DNA of 50,355 nucleotides from an uncultured Alphaproteobacteria bacterium. GTDB lineage: Bacteria; Pseudomonadota; Alphaproteobacteria; Paracaedibacterales; CAITNM01. The notes below the pieces were generated by a model. The model saw only the letters and a list, made by a program, of their open reading frames with translations. It was not told where the DNA came from and searched no databases. The stretch covers positions 1 through 50,355 of the forward strand of contig CAITNM010000034.1 of the NCBI GenBank assembly GCA_903893805.1. Direction: 5' to 3'. Below are positions 8,740 through 17,551 of this stretch, piece after piece; the first letter of the stretch is position 1; every line of letters begins with the position of its first letter. A program made the position numbers and the translations under genes.

Positions 8740-8770
8740 TTTTTTCTAATCTGCGTACGTTATAAACGTA
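8643..8770. repeat. 66-bp tandem duplication covering the MFS gene start
   Basis: Two copies, 8643-8703 and 8709-8770, share most positions, with a 66-bp period. Each contains the ATG, the first ten codons and the upstream leader of the MFS gene. Because 66 is a multiple of three, the duplication lengthens the protein in frame. About seven substitutions or indels separate the copies, so it is not brand new. Confidence 0.9.
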
Positions 8771-8824
8771 CTATGAAAGATTGGTGAAATTCGCGTATGT
8801 GTCAAGATAGTTTATGGAGTTCTA

Positions 8825-8853
8825 TTGAAAATTCTTGTGATGCTGTATGATAT
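8825..8853 (+). promoter_or_regulatory. Possible sigma70-type promoter of infA
   Basis: TTGAAA (8825-8830), a 17-bp spacer and TGATAT (8848-8853) lie 37 bp upstream of the infA ATG; TATGAT two bases earlier is an alternative -10. A 7-bp inverted repeat, AGTATAA (8866-8872) and TTATACT (8883-8889), abuts the start codon. No Shine-Dalgarno sequence is evident. Confidence 0.35.
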
Positions 8854-8889
8854 GTTGTAGGTATAAGTATAACCTTTAAACTTTATACT

Positions 8890-9108
8890 ATGGCAAAAGA
8901 AGATCTCATCGAATTCACAGGCGTTGTTACCGAACTCCTTCCTAATGCGACCTTTCGCGTAAAATTAGACAATGACCACATTATTTTGGCGCATACATCT
9001 GGCAAGATGAGGAAAAATCGAATCCGTGTGCTAATGGGTGATAAGGTTACTGTTGAAATGACACCTTATGACCTTACAAAAGGGCGTATTACTTTCCGTC
9101 AAAAATAG
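8890..9108 (+). CDS. infA: Translation initiation factor IF-1
   Basis: A 72-residue, single OB-fold protein that binds the 30S A site during initiation. [39 protein letters not shown] and [13 protein letters not shown] match the family along its whole length, which is the standard 72. The gene stands alone between the divergent MFS gene and the convergent recA. A hairpin-capable leader directly before the ATG and the lack of a clear ribosome site are notable for such a highly expressed gene. Confidence 0.97.
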   Translation: MAKEDLIEFTGVVTELLPNATFRVKLDNDHIILAHTSGKMRKNRIRVLMGDKVTVEMTPYDLTKGRITFRQK

Positions 9109-9128
9109 TAAATTAGCCTTCATTAAAA

Positions 9129-9150
9129 ATCCCGGATTGAGTCCGGGATT
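9129..9150 (-). terminator. Terminator between infA and recA
   Basis: A perfect 9-bp stem, AATCCCGGA (9129-9137) with TCCGGGATT (9142-9150), carries a 4-nt loop. On the minus strand it is followed by TTTTTAATG, so it should end the recA transcript. It may also stop infA read-through, although the plus-strand T tract is weaker. Confidence 0.75.
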
Positions 9151-9187
9151 AAAGATTTTAGTGTGAAAAATTAAGAGTTATTTGAAT

Positions 9188-10228
9188 CTACTCAGTTGCG
9201 CTAGCTTCTGCAGTACCTATCATGCCATCCGCAACTACCCCAGAATTGTCACGAATCGCTGTGGCAATTTTTGTGGCTATGTCAGGATTTTCTTTTAAAT
9301 ATTGACGAGCAGCTTCACGGCCTTGACCGATACGGATTGCTCCATAAGAATACCAAGAGCCTGCTTTTTCAATAACGTTGGCCTTTACACCAAGATCAAT
9401 TAATTCACCAGCCTTAGAAATTCCCTCACCGTACATAATATCAAAATCAACAACCTTGAAAGGAGGGGCCATTTTGTTTTTTACAACTTTTACACGTGTT
9501 TGGTTTCCAACAATTTGATCTCGATCTTTTAGACTGCTAATGCGTCTAATATCAAGACGTACAGAAGCATAAAACTTTAACGCGTTGCCTCCAGTCGTTG
9601 TCTCTGGATTTCCAAACATGATGCCAATTTTTTGGCGAATTTGGTTAATGAAAATAACCATACAATTGGTTTTAGAAATCGAACCGGTTAGTTTACGTAA
9701 GGCTTGACTCATCAGTCGAGCCTGTAGGCCCATATGAGAATCACCCATATCACCTTCTAGTTCTGCCTTAGGAACAAGCGCTGCTACGCTATCAATCACA
9801 AGCACTTCTACCGCACCGCTGCGAACTAATGTATCAGCAATTTCTAATGCCTGCTCGCCTGTGTCAGGTTGTGAAATGAGTAGTTCATCAATGTTTACAC
9901 CTAATTTTCGAGCATAGCCTGGATCAAGTGCGTGCTCAGCATCCACAAATGCACACACCCCACCGGCTTTTTGTGCTTCTGCTACAACGTGCAAAGCAAG
10001 AGTGGTCTTACCAGAAGATTCTGGTCCATAAATTTCAATAACACGTCCTCTAGGCAAACCGCCAATCCCAAGAGCTATATCAAGCCCAAGTGATCCTGTT
10101 GAAACAACATCAGCTTCGGCGGCAATTTCACGTTGCCCAAGGCGCATAACTGAGCCTTTTCCAAAGGCACGTTCGATTTGAGAGAGAGCAGCTTCTAAAG
10201 CTTTTGATTTATCTGCGCGTGGTTCCAT
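9188..10228 (-). CDS. recA: Recombinase RecA
   Basis: A 346-residue ATP-dependent strand-exchange protein and co-protease of the SOS response. The Walker A motif GPESSGKTT is at about 68-76, [15 protein letters not shown] follows, and the Walker [18 protein letters not shown] is at about 140. The L2 loop [21 protein letters not shown] is intact, and the C-terminus is short. Length and all key motifs are normal. It lies 12 bp after the cckA-like gene with no promoter or terminator visible between them, so the two are probably co-transcribed. No LexA box is recognised in the gap. Confidence 0.98.
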   Translation of the reverse strand: MEPRADKSKALEAALSQIERAFGKGSVMRLGQREIAAEADVVSTGSLGLDIALGIGGLPRGRVIEIYGPESSGKTTLALHVVAEAQKAGGVCAFVDAEHALDPGYARKLGVNIDELLISQPDTGEQALEIADTLVRSGAVEVLVIDSVAALVPKAELEGDMGDSHMGLQARLMSQALRKLTGSISKTNCMVIFINQIRQKIGIMFGNPETTTGGNALKFYASVRLDIRRISSLKDRDQIVGNQTRVKVVKNKMAPPFKVVDFDIMYGEGISKAGELIDLGVKANVIEKAGSWYSYGAIRIGQGREAARQYLKENPDIATKIATAIRDNSGVVADGMIGTAEASATE

Positions 10229-10240
10229 GATTTTTCAACT

Positions 10241-12589
10241 TTAATTACCTAAAACGTCCTTAACCCTAGCAGCCAGGTCTTTTAAGGTAAAGGGTTTGGG
10301 CAAGAAATGAATGTTAGTATCATCTCCTAAATTTTTTCGAAAATCGTCTTCTGTGTACCCTGAAATGAAAATGGTTTTTAAATCAGGAATAATTTCTCTA
10401 GCTTTTCTATTTAGTTCAGGGCCATCCATTTGGGGCATGACTACATCTGTTACTAACACATCAAACTCTGCACCTTGAATAATTGTTTCTAAAGCTACCT
10501 CACCATTGCAAGCCTCAATGACATGATAGCCCTTTTCCCTTAACGCGCGGGCGCTAAACATGCGAACTGCATCTTCATCTTCCACAAGCAATACTGTCCC
10601 GGAACCACTTAAGTCACCTTTGTGTGTTTCTACAATGGCTGTGTAAGGGTCTGCAGCGCCACTATACCTAGGTAAACATATTCTGAACGTGGTTCCTTTT
10701 TTTGCTTCGCTTTCAACGAAAATAAAGCCTCCAGTCTGTTTAACAATTCCGTATACAGTGGATAACCCAAGTCCAGTTCCTGCACCCACTTCCTTTGTGG
10801 AAAAAAATGGTTCAAAAATATGTTCTAGGTTTTCTTCATCGATTCCATTGCCCGTATCCGTTACTTCTATTGTGACGAAATCACCAATAGGCATGGTTTC
10901 ATGACCAACCTGAATAGGCTTTGCATTGCTGGTGTTGTTAGTTTTAATGCTTAATTTTCCACCATCTATCATAGCATCTCGCGAGTTCACGGCTAAATTA
11001 ATGATCACCTGCTCAAATTGACTGACATCAACTTTAACTGACCAAATGTCACGTCCATGCACTACATCTAAATCTATTTTTGCACCAATTAATCTGCGAA
11101 GCAGAGCTGATAATTCTGCTAACGCATCTGTAATATTAACAATTCTTGGCTGCAAAGTTTGTTGGCGAGAAAATGCGAGAAGCTGGCTCACTAAGTTTGC
11201 CGCACGGTTAGCATTTTGTTTGATCTGTGAAACATCCAAATACGAAGGATCATTTGGCATGTACCGCTGCAACAACAAATCGCAAAACCCAATCATTGCC
11301 GTCAGTAGATTATTGAAATCATGCGCAATTCCACCAGCAAGTTGCCCAACTGCTTGCATTTTTTGAGATTGAATAAACTGTTGTTCTAAGCGTTTTTGTT
11401 GAGAAATATCCATCAATTGCAGCAAGTATTCATCACGATCTTTATCAATCTGGCTAATATAAGCAATACAATGCGTTTTAGCATCTTGAAAGGTAAGCTC
11501 AACGGGCAAAAAAGCATTTGTATTTAAGGCGTCTACTAGCTGCGCATGAGCGCTATGACTTAGCAGGCTTAAGAAGCTAACGTTTGAACTAACGGTTGCA
11601 TTAGGTAGGGTATTTTCAATAAGTCCCTGGAACGCTTGGTTGAAACTTAATATTTCTCCTGATTTATGAATAATAACAGCTGGTATAGAAGCTTTTAAAA
11701 ATGTTTCTTCCGCATTATTGTTTTTAGTTTCATCAATGGTTAATCCGTCAATCTTGCAGATGATTGAGGCGCCTGTTGCAGCTGCTAAAGTGGGCGGAAA
11801 CCAAATAGCTTTAAATGGTGGGTGTCGAAAAGGCTTAACCTGAATAATTTTAATCTTTGCAGCTTGCCAATCTTCAATGCCATCCATGACATGTTCAATC
11901 CGACTATTAACAATTTCTTCCTTGGTTTGTTTTAGCCAATCACACAGTGTTTGGTTACAAGCAATAATTTGACGAGAACGATTTAAGTAGAATACAGCGA
12001 ATGGAGCATTGTCGACAAACCGTTCTAAATTTGAAAAGTCATGCTGGACACTGACAACGCCTTCTAGCTGTGTTGTTACATCTTCAAAACCAATGAAAAT
12101 AGATTTAATGGGGAAGTGTGGCAGATCTTGAGTCAGCACACGTGCTAGCAAAATTCGTTGCTTTTCTTTAGTGTTTTGAGAAAAATTTAGTAGCAATTCC
12201 CCCATATTAAGCTCTTCAATCCAACGTTTGAGCATGGGCCACTGCTCGCTTCTTTCAAATTTTTTATCAAGCTTTTGAACAAAGTCACTGAGTGTAGGGT
12301 AAAGATGAGGATGGGAGCTCTTAATAAGCTGACCATTGATGGAAAAAATCGCATATTCACTAAATTGCTCCATGGCTTGGTGCAGTGCGTGTGCTTGATA
12401 CACCTGAAGATTTTTTTGTTTTTGCTTTTCTTCTTCACGGATAAACACAGGCAAGTACGCCCCAAGGCCAAGCACGCACAAAAACAATAGAGTCATTTGC
12501 ACCGGATCAGATGCTAAAAGCAAACTCGCGCCACATGCGATTATAATCGCAATTAAGAAGAACCCAGAAAAATGTAGTCGTTGTAACAC
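10241..12589 (-). CDS. cckA: CckA-type hybrid histidine kinase/response regulator
   Basis: A 782-residue sensor that in alphaproteobacteria feeds the ChpT-CtrA phosphorelay controlling cell cycle, motility and envelope genes. Two N-terminal membrane segments (about 8-50) are followed by PAS-like domains (about 185-390). The DHp phosphoacceptor is in GGIAHDFNN (His near 421). The ATPase domain contains VNSRDAM, DTGNGI and GAGTGLGLSTVYGIV. A C-terminal receiver starts at VLLVEDEDAVR (about 665), with phosphoacceptor Asp in TDVVMPQMDG (about 716). The domain order matches CckA rather than a generic hybrid kinase. The start is GTG. CtrA and ChpT are not in the window. Confidence 0.9.
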   Translation of the reverse strand: MLQRLHFSGFFLIAIIIACGASLLLASDPVQMTLLFLCVLGLGAYLPVFIREEEKQKQKNLQVYQAHALHQAMEQFSEYAIFSINGQLIKSSHPHLYPTLSDFVQKLDKKFERSEQWPMLKRWIEELNMGELLLNFSQNTKEKQRILLARVLTQDLPHFPIKSIFIGFEDVTTQLEGVVSVQHDFSNLERFVDNAPFAVFYLNRSRQIIACNQTLCDWLKQTKEEIVNSRIEHVMDGIEDWQAAKIKIIQVKPFRHPPFKAIWFPPTLAAATGASIICKIDGLTIDETKNNNAEETFLKASIPAVIIHKSGEILSFNQAFQGLIENTLPNATVSSNVSFLSLLSHSAHAQLVDALNTNAFLPVELTFQDAKTHCIAYISQIDKDRDEYLLQLMDISQQKRLEQQFIQSQKMQAVGQLAGGIAHDFNNLLTAMIGFCDLLLQRYMPNDPSYLDVSQIKQNANRAANLVSQLLAFSRQQTLQPRIVNITDALAELSALLRRLIGAKIDLDVVHGRDIWSVKVDVSQFEQVIINLAVNSRDAMIDGGKLSIKTNNTSNAKPIQVGHETMPIGDFVTIEVTDTGNGIDEENLEHIFEPFFSTKEVGAGTGLGLSTVYGIVKQTGGFIFVESEAKKGTTFRICLPRYSGAADPYTAIVETHKGDLSGSGTVLLVEDEDAVRMFSARALREKGYHVIEACNGEVALETIIQGAEFDVLVTDVVMPQMDGPELNRKAREIIPDLKTIFISGYTEDDFRKNLGDDTNIHFLPKPFTLKDLAARVKDVLGN

Positions 12590-12796
12590 TTTAAGAACTA
12601 AAACGCATTGAAAAGAACGCCGCTGAGATAAATCTTAACGGTAAAATTACAAAAGTGATAGCGCCATCTTAATAAATATTGAGAACAAGATTGGCATCAT
12701 TGATTACACACACTACACAGCATCTTTGCTTGAATTGAAATCCTTTATAAAAGGGTCTACTATGTCACTGTGTGTTACATAATGTTGGTTGGGCTT

Positions 12797-13462
12797 ATGG
12801 ACTTTTTTTACCACGAATCGGGCCTTCGGTTGCCAAAAATCGTATCGCTGTTGCCAGTATATGGATCAATTTTAATGCCACGTGCTCAGTTACCTGTTCC
12901 TATTTTTGAAGAGCAGTATTTGCGCTTGGTTTCAGATGCAATTCGTGAAGATATTTACGTAGGTGTTATTCAGCCAATTTTAGATGACAGTTATAATGGT
13001 AGAAAGCCAATGCCTTTGTTTTCGTCCGGAACTTTAGGACGCATTACAGAAATTGTGGAAATTGAAGAGCAGCGGGTTGTGGTTAATATCGTGGGGGTTT
13101 GTCGCTTTGATATTGTGGAGGTTACTGAAACAGCAACAGGTTGTCGTAATGCTCAGGTTATTTATGAGCGCTACCTTCAAGACCTACAAGAGCGAACCGA
13201 AATTCAAATTGATCGTGAGCGTTTGTTACAAGCATTAGATGGATATTTTCGTCAGTATGACGTAGCGCCAAATTGGAAAGAAATTGATCAGACGACTGAT
13301 GCTAAATTAATTGCCGCGCTAACCATGGTATGTCCCTTTGATGCTCGAGAAAAGCAAGCATTGCTTGAAGCACCGAGTTTGGAATTGCAATCGGAGATGA
13401 TCACTCAACTTATTGAATTTGCAAATTTTGAAGGCGCTAGTCCTTCTATGACAAGGCATTAA
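12797..13462 (+). CDS. Lon N-terminal (substrate-binding) domain protein, LonB-like
   Basis: A protein of about 221 residues consisting only of the Lon-protease N-terminal domain, without ATPase or protease. LLPVYGSILMPRAQLPVPIFEEQYLRLV corresponds to the family's lead strand and turn, and GTLGRITEIVEIEEQRVVVNIVG to the conserved middle; a helical tail follows. Such stand-alone domains are widespread in alphaproteobacteria near Trm112-like genes, as here; their role is not established. The frame is open further upstream (GTG 12770, ATG 12782). I prefer ATG 12797 because family members begin shortly before the first conserved strand. The next gene starts 3 bp downstream. Confidence 0.85.
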   Translation: MDFFYHESGLRLPKIVSLLPVYGSILMPRAQLPVPIFEEQYLRLVSDAIREDIYVGVIQPILDDSYNGRKPMPLFSSGTLGRITEIVEIEEQRVVVNIVGVCRFDIVEVTETATGCRNAQVIYERYLQDLQERTEIQIDRERLLQALDGYFRQYDVAPNWKEIDQTTDAKLIAALTMVCPFDAREKQALLEAPSLELQSEMITQLIEFANFEGASPSMTRH

Positions 13463-13465
13463 ACT

Positions 13466-13663
13466 GTGGATAAAAAACTTCTGGAATTGTTAGTCTGTCC
13501 CTTGACCAAGACTAACCTAATTTATGACCAAGAAGCTCAAGAGCTAGTTAGCCTTGCTGCGCGCTTGGCTTATCCTATTCGTCAGGGAATTCCGATTATG
13601 CTTGGAGATGAAGCTAGGCAGTTGTCAGATACAGAAATGGAACGCATAGCGCCGTCTAAATAA
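13466..13663 (+). CDS. Trm112-like small protein
   Basis: A 65-residue protein of the Trm112/YcaR family: [17 protein letters not shown] at the N-terminus and [17 protein letters not shown] towards the end. In eukaryotes and archaea Trm112 activates methyltransferases acting on tRNA, rRNA and release factors; the bacterial role is less clear. Only one cysteine of the usual zinc site remains (CP-x-x-K), as in many bacterial members. The start is GTG, 3 bp after the Lon-domain gene and 4 bp before waaA, so all three form one tight operon. Confidence 0.9.
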   Translation: MDKKLLELLVCPLTKTNLIYDQEAQELVSLAARLAYPIRQGIPIMLGDEARQLSDTEMERIAPSK

Positions 13664-13667
13664 TTTT

Positions 13668-14909
13668 ATGTTTTACACAATCCTTTTAAACCTTTGGTCT
13701 ACGTTGGTGCGCATTTGCGCACCTTTTTTGATTTACGGACGCCTAAAAAAAGGGTTGGAGCATCCAGTACGCTATTCAGAAAGGTATGGAATAACTGAGC
13801 AGAAACGTCCAGAAGGGGAATTAATCTGGTTCCATGGAGCAAGTGTTGGTGAAAGTCTTTCAATATTGCCAATTATTCAAAAAATAACAGAACAAAAACC
13901 AGATGCGCATTTCTTAATTACAACCACCACTACTGCAGCACAAAGGGTTGTTAGCGCAAGAATGAGCAAGAATACTATCCATCAGTTTATTCCCTTTGAT
14001 GCAACCAAATGGGCAAATAAATTTTTAGACCATTGGCAGCCTAAAGCTATTTTTTTTATAGAATCAGAAATTTGGCCAAACATTTTATTGCAAGCCCACC
14101 AGCGCAATATTCTCATTACTCTTCTTAACGCACGATTGTCTGAAACTAGTTTACGCAACTGGTTGTTTATTAAAAAAATTTCCAAGCAACTATGGGGATG
14201 TTTTTCTGCTATCTACACTCAAAGTGATATATTCACTCAAAGGTTCCATAAACTAGGAGCAAGTTGTGCAAAGACTTTAGGTAACATAAAGCTTTTAAGT
14301 GAAAAACTCCCTTTTGATGAAGGTGAATATTTGGATTGGAAAAAGCAAATTGGTGGCCGTGCTTGTTGGGTAGCTGCTAGCACGCATAAAGGTGAAGAAG
14401 AGCTTATTTTTAAAATTCACAAAGTCCTTAAAAAAGATATTCCAGATCTTTTAACCATTATTGCGCCTCGGCATGTTGAGCGATGTGATGATGTGATGCA
14501 AAAAAGAGAAGACTTAACAGTTGCGCGATTCACAAGCCAACAGCTATACGATCAGGATATTTTGTTGGTTGATGCTATGGCTAAGTTGGGCGTGTTTTAC
14601 CGTCTTAGTTCAATTGCATTCATTGGAGGATCGCTTGTTCCTGTGGGTGGGCATAATCCTTTAGAGCCATCTATGATTGGTGCGTTTCCTTTATGGGGGC
14701 CATACTTTTTCAATGTTAATGATATGATGTACTTGTTTGAAGAATTGCCTTGCCGACAAACAGATATTGGTCAATTGACTGATACTTTAAAAGATCTATT
14801 AACTGACCCTGAAAAAGTTACTGCATTGTTGGAAAATTTGCAGCAACGAATTGTAAGCAGTCAACAATTGATCAATCAAAAAGTTGATGAGATTGTTGCA
14901 GCTATTTAA
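13668..14909 (+). CDS. waaA: 3-deoxy-D-manno-octulosonic acid (Kdo) transferase
   Basis: A 413-residue, membrane-anchored GT-B glycosyltransferase that adds Kdo to lipid IVA in LPS inner-core synthesis. An N-terminal membrane anchor (about 1-25) is followed by RYSERYGI and the catalytic-region signature WFHGASVGES (about 54-63). TTTTTAAQRV and FIESEIWPNILL follow, and the C-terminal nucleotide-binding lobe has FIGGSLVPVGGHNPLEP. The length is typical. The 3' end overlaps the convergent ion channel gene by 8 bp. Whether one or two Kdo residues are added cannot be told. Confidence 0.95.
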   Translation: MFYTILLNLWSTLVRICAPFLIYGRLKKGLEHPVRYSERYGITEQKRPEGELIWFHGASVGESLSILPIIQKITEQKPDAHFLITTTTTAAQRVVSARMSKNTIHQFIPFDATKWANKFLDHWQPKAIFFIESEIWPNILLQAHQRNILITLLNARLSETSLRNWLFIKKISKQLWGCFSAIYTQSDIFTQRFHKLGASCAKTLGNIKLLSEKLPFDEGEYLDWKKQIGGRACWVAASTHKGEEELIFKIHKVLKKDIPDLLTIIAPRHVERCDDVMQKREDLTVARFTSQQLYDQDILLVDAMAKLGVFYRLSSIAFIGGSLVPVGGHNPLEPSMIGAFPLWGPYFFNVNDMMYLFEELPCRQTDIGQLTDTLKDLLTDPEKVTALLENLQQRIVSSQQLINQKVDEIVAAI

Positions 14910-15708
14910 AGTTTTTATTTTCTAATTTTTTTTCTAAACGATCAAGTTGCTTTTTCAAGTTTTCAAGAAGCAGTAGTTGCTTCGTGTTGGTATCATCATC
15001 ACCTTTATTAAAAATTTCTTCTTCAGCTGATTGCATGGCTCCTACAACGACGCCGATAAATAAATTTAAGATAATGAAAACCATAAAAACATAAAAAGAT
15101 ATATAATACACGTATGCATATTTTGCTACTTTTTCAGTTGAATGCATTACGTTTGCCCAGTCATCTCCGGTCAAAACTTGGAACATTGTTTTCATCGAAA
15201 CTCCAATGTGCTGAAATTCAGATGCTCCAAGGTCACGGAACATAAATACACCTAACACACAGAATATATAGAAGAATAGCAACAGAAGGCATAATACATT
15301 TGCAACACCAGGTATTGCTTTCCAAAAACCGCTAAGAATTTGACGCATTTTGGGTGAAGCATCCATCATTGCCATTAAATGCATAACGCGAAACGTTCGA
15401 AGAACTGGCAAAAAATCATGGTTATCAGACATTGAGCCAACTACAATTATTAGATCGAAAATATTCCAGCCACTGCGGAAGAAGGAGGCTCCTCCTGCTA
15501 GTAGTTTTATGATTAGTTCAGTAACAAAAACACCCAATATAAATTTATCTGTCTGGTGCAAAATTTCTAAAACGTGTTGAGGGATATTTTGAAAGGTTTG
15601 TAAGCCAAGAGCTAGAGAGTTTATTACGACGATAAAGCCAATAAAATAATGGCCAGGCTTTGATTCCATTAGATCGTAAATTTTAGTGATATTTTTATGA
15701 AGTCTCAT
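14902..15708 (-). CDS. Voltage-gated cation channel, BacNav-like single repeat
   Basis: A 268-residue six-segment channel subunit, expected to form an inner-membrane tetramer. Numbering is from ATG 15708 (an in-frame TTG lies at 15714). S1 is at about 20-38, S2 55-72, S3 82-95, S4 99-115, S5 133-156 and S6 199-225. A C-terminal coiled coil (LLLLENLKKQLDRLEKKLE) resembles the tetramerising tail of NaChBac. The selectivity filter reads TGDDWAN (180-186) where NaChBac has TLESWAS; the calcium-selective engineered CavAb has TLDDWSD. S4 has only R104, R107 and H110 in register, fewer charges than typical. Ca2+ preference is inference. No clear ribosome site precedes the ATG. Confidence 0.85.
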   Translation of the reverse strand: MRLHKNITKIYDLMESKPGHYFIGFIVVINSLALGLQTFQNIPQHVLEILHQTDKFILGVFVTELIIKLLAGGASFFRSGWNIFDLIIVVGSMSDNHDFLPVLRTFRVMHLMAMMDASPKMRQILSGFWKAIPGVANVLCLLLLFFYIFCVLGVFMFRDLGASEFQHIGVSMKTMFQVLTGDDWANVMHSTEKVAKYAYVYYISFYVFMVFIILNLFIGVVVGAMQSAEEEIFNKGDDDTNTKQLLLLENLKKQLDRLEKKLENKNFK

Positions 15709-15831
15709 AATCAAAAAATTATTTTGGTCTATAGACTTACTATAAAAGAATAATTATGAAAAATTTATTAACGATAAAAAATAAGGCGATTAAAAAATTT
15801 AACCGCCATGTTTTAATCTAATTAGTCAGAA

Positions 15832-16254
15832 CTACCATTCATGTCTTGCTAACCAAGGGTGTGAAAAACCGCTGGAGGATCTTTGATTTTTTTGAAATGT
15901 AACCCCTGAATTTTTTAATGTGCTTATTATCCAATCTTGAGCACTTTCAATATCATCAAACCAACGAAATTTTTTTGTTGGATACAATATTGCTTTTACG
16001 CGATCACTTTCCAAGGCTATAAAGCCTCTCATACTATTATAACAATCCTTAATAAACATATTGCCATCTTCTTTTGTATGCCAGTTGAGTGACTTTGATG
16101 CAGAAAGATTAGGTGTAGATGCGGTGTGTTTATTAGAAGTTCTGGAATAAGGACTATCAAAACTCGTTTGATGGACTGCCGCAGATGAATGAAGACTGCA
16201 AGCCTGAAAAGTCACAGTCAAAAGGGCTAAACTTAGTGAAATAATTTTTAACAT
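15832..16254 (-). CDS. Small putative lipoprotein, unknown function
   Basis: A 140-residue exported protein. The signal peptide MLKIISLSLALLTVTFQAC ends in a plausible lipobox with Cys19. A Ser/Thr/His-rich linker follows (about 20-60), then a folded part with RGFIALESDRVKAILYPTKKFRWFDDIESAQDW. I recognise no family. ATG 16254 is preferred over 16260 because AAAGG sits 4 bases ahead of it. The gene stands alone, and no strong hairpin follows its stop. Confidence 0.7.
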   Translation of the reverse strand: MLKIISLSLALLTVTFQACSLHSSAAVHQTSFDSPYSRTSNKHTASTPNLSASKSLNWHTKEDGNMFIKDCYNSMRGFIALESDRVKAILYPTKKFRWFDDIESAQDWIISTLKNSGVTFQKNQRSSSGFSHPWLARHEW

Positions 16255-16260
16255 AAACAT

Positions 16261-16741
16261 CCTTTAAAAAGTAAAAACAAAATCAAGAACACCTAACAAA
16301 GCAATGTTATTATAAAAAATCAAATGTTTTTGTTTTATTAAAACTTTCTAAAAATATATCGAAAATTCTTTAAGGGGTTTTTATTTAATTTTGTTGCGTC
16401 TGTCTCTCTTCAAGCGTTATTTTTAGTTTTTTTGCTAACTCAAATCCCCATGTTTATGCGGTTTTAGAATCTTTAAAATCTTTAAAATCTCTATATACCA
16501 CATGCTTTATTTTAGAATTAATTGAAAATATTCCTCAATAAATATCGTCTGCACCCTCACCTGTACAAGCTATTGCTTTTCCAAATTCTGGAAAAATAAG
16601 TGCTCGTCTAGTTTCTGTAAGAGTCACTGTGCCAGTCTTTGTACTTTCTATTCTGTGCCAAGTTTCATCTATAAATTCAATTTTATTTGTAATTATTCTG
16701 CCATTTTAGTTTTGATGAAATTATAGTTAATTGATGAAATA
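16261..16741. other. Intergenic stretch with little content
   Basis: About 480 bp between the lipoprotein gene and sdhB. It is AT-rich, with the short tandem repeat AATCTTTAA at about 16468-16485. Apart from the possible gene remnant at 16535-16705 I see no RNA gene, hairpin terminator or mobile element. The sdh operon ends here without a recognisable intrinsic terminator. Confidence 0.5.
16535..16705 (-). pseudogene. Possible gene remnant lacking a start codon
   Basis: A 56-codon open frame immediately follows a stop and has no ATG, GTG or TTG near its beginning. Its residues look protein-like (FIDETWHRIESTKTGTVTL, RRALIFPEFGKAIACTGEG), unlike the surrounding AT-rich noise. It ends at TGA 16535-16537, and the same frame continues for about 26 more codons after that stop. 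It may be the remains of a longer gene. No family is recognised. Confidence 0.3.
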
Positions 16742-17515
16742 TTATTTCTCAACCATCATTTTCTTAATATTTCCAATTGCTTTGGCAGGGTTTAACCCTT
16801 TAGGGCATGTGTTTGTGCAGTTCATAATGCTGTGACAACGATACAAACTAAAGGGATCCTCAAGAGCATTTAAACGCTCTTTAGTTTTTGTGTCTCTGCT
16901 ATCAGCAATAAAGCGGTATGCTTGTAACAAGGTGGCAGGTCCTAAATATTTATCGCCATTCCACCAGTAGCTTGGGCAAGACGTTGTGCAACTAAAACAC
17001 AGTACACATTCCCACAATCCATCTAGCTTGGCTCGTTCTTCTTGACTTTGTTTGCGTTCACGCTTTGGAGCATCATTGTTTTGTACCCAAGGTTTTATTG
17101 AAGCATATTGATCAAATGCGTGGCGCAAATCAGGCACGAGGTCTTTTACAACTTCCATATGGGGAAGGGGGGTTATACGTATAGGCCCTGAAATATTACC
17201 AACGTGTTTTGTGCATGCTAGAGTGTTTGTTCCATCTACATTCATGGCGCAGCTTCCACAAACGCCTTCACGACAAGAGCGACGAAAGGTTAAGGTGCTA
17301 TCAATGGTGTTTTTTATATACAACAATGCATCCAAAACCATTGGTCCTGACTTTTTAATATCAATGGTAAATTCATCCATTTGCGGATTTTTGCCATCCT
17401 CTGTATTCCACCTATAAATGTAAAAAGTTCGCATTGATGAGGTATCACCGGACTGTGTAAACACCTTTCCTTTTTGAATTTGTGAGTGTTTAGGGAGTCT
17501 AAATTGAACCATCAT
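16742..17515 (-). CDS. sdhB: Succinate dehydrogenase iron-sulfur subunit
   Basis: A 257-residue complex II subunit carrying electrons from SdhA flavin to quinone. The [2Fe-2S] ligands lie in CREGVCGSC and the later Cys of NTLAC (about 81-101). The [4Fe-4S] ligands are in [12 protein letters not shown], and the [3Fe-4S] and remaining ligands in [17 protein letters not shown]. It is last in sdhCDAB, 36 bp after sdhA. Two adjacent ATGs (17515, 17512) follow AGAGGA. Length and motifs are normal. Confidence 0.97.
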   Translation of the reverse strand: MMVQFRLPKHSQIQKGKVFTQSGDTSSMRTFYIYRWNTEDGKNPQMDEFTIDIKKSGPMVLDALLYIKNTIDSTLTFRRSCREGVCGSCAMNVDGTNTLACTKHVGNISGPIRITPLPHMEVVKDLVPDLRHAFDQYASIKPWVQNNDAPKRERKQSQEERAKLDGLWECVLCFSCTTSCPSYWWNGDKYLGPATLLQAYRFIADSRDTKTKERLNALEDPFSLYRCHSIMNCTNTCPKGLNPAKAIGNIKKMMVEK

Positions 17516-17551
17516 GTCCTCTTATGTTGTTCAAAGTATATGCGAGCATGG

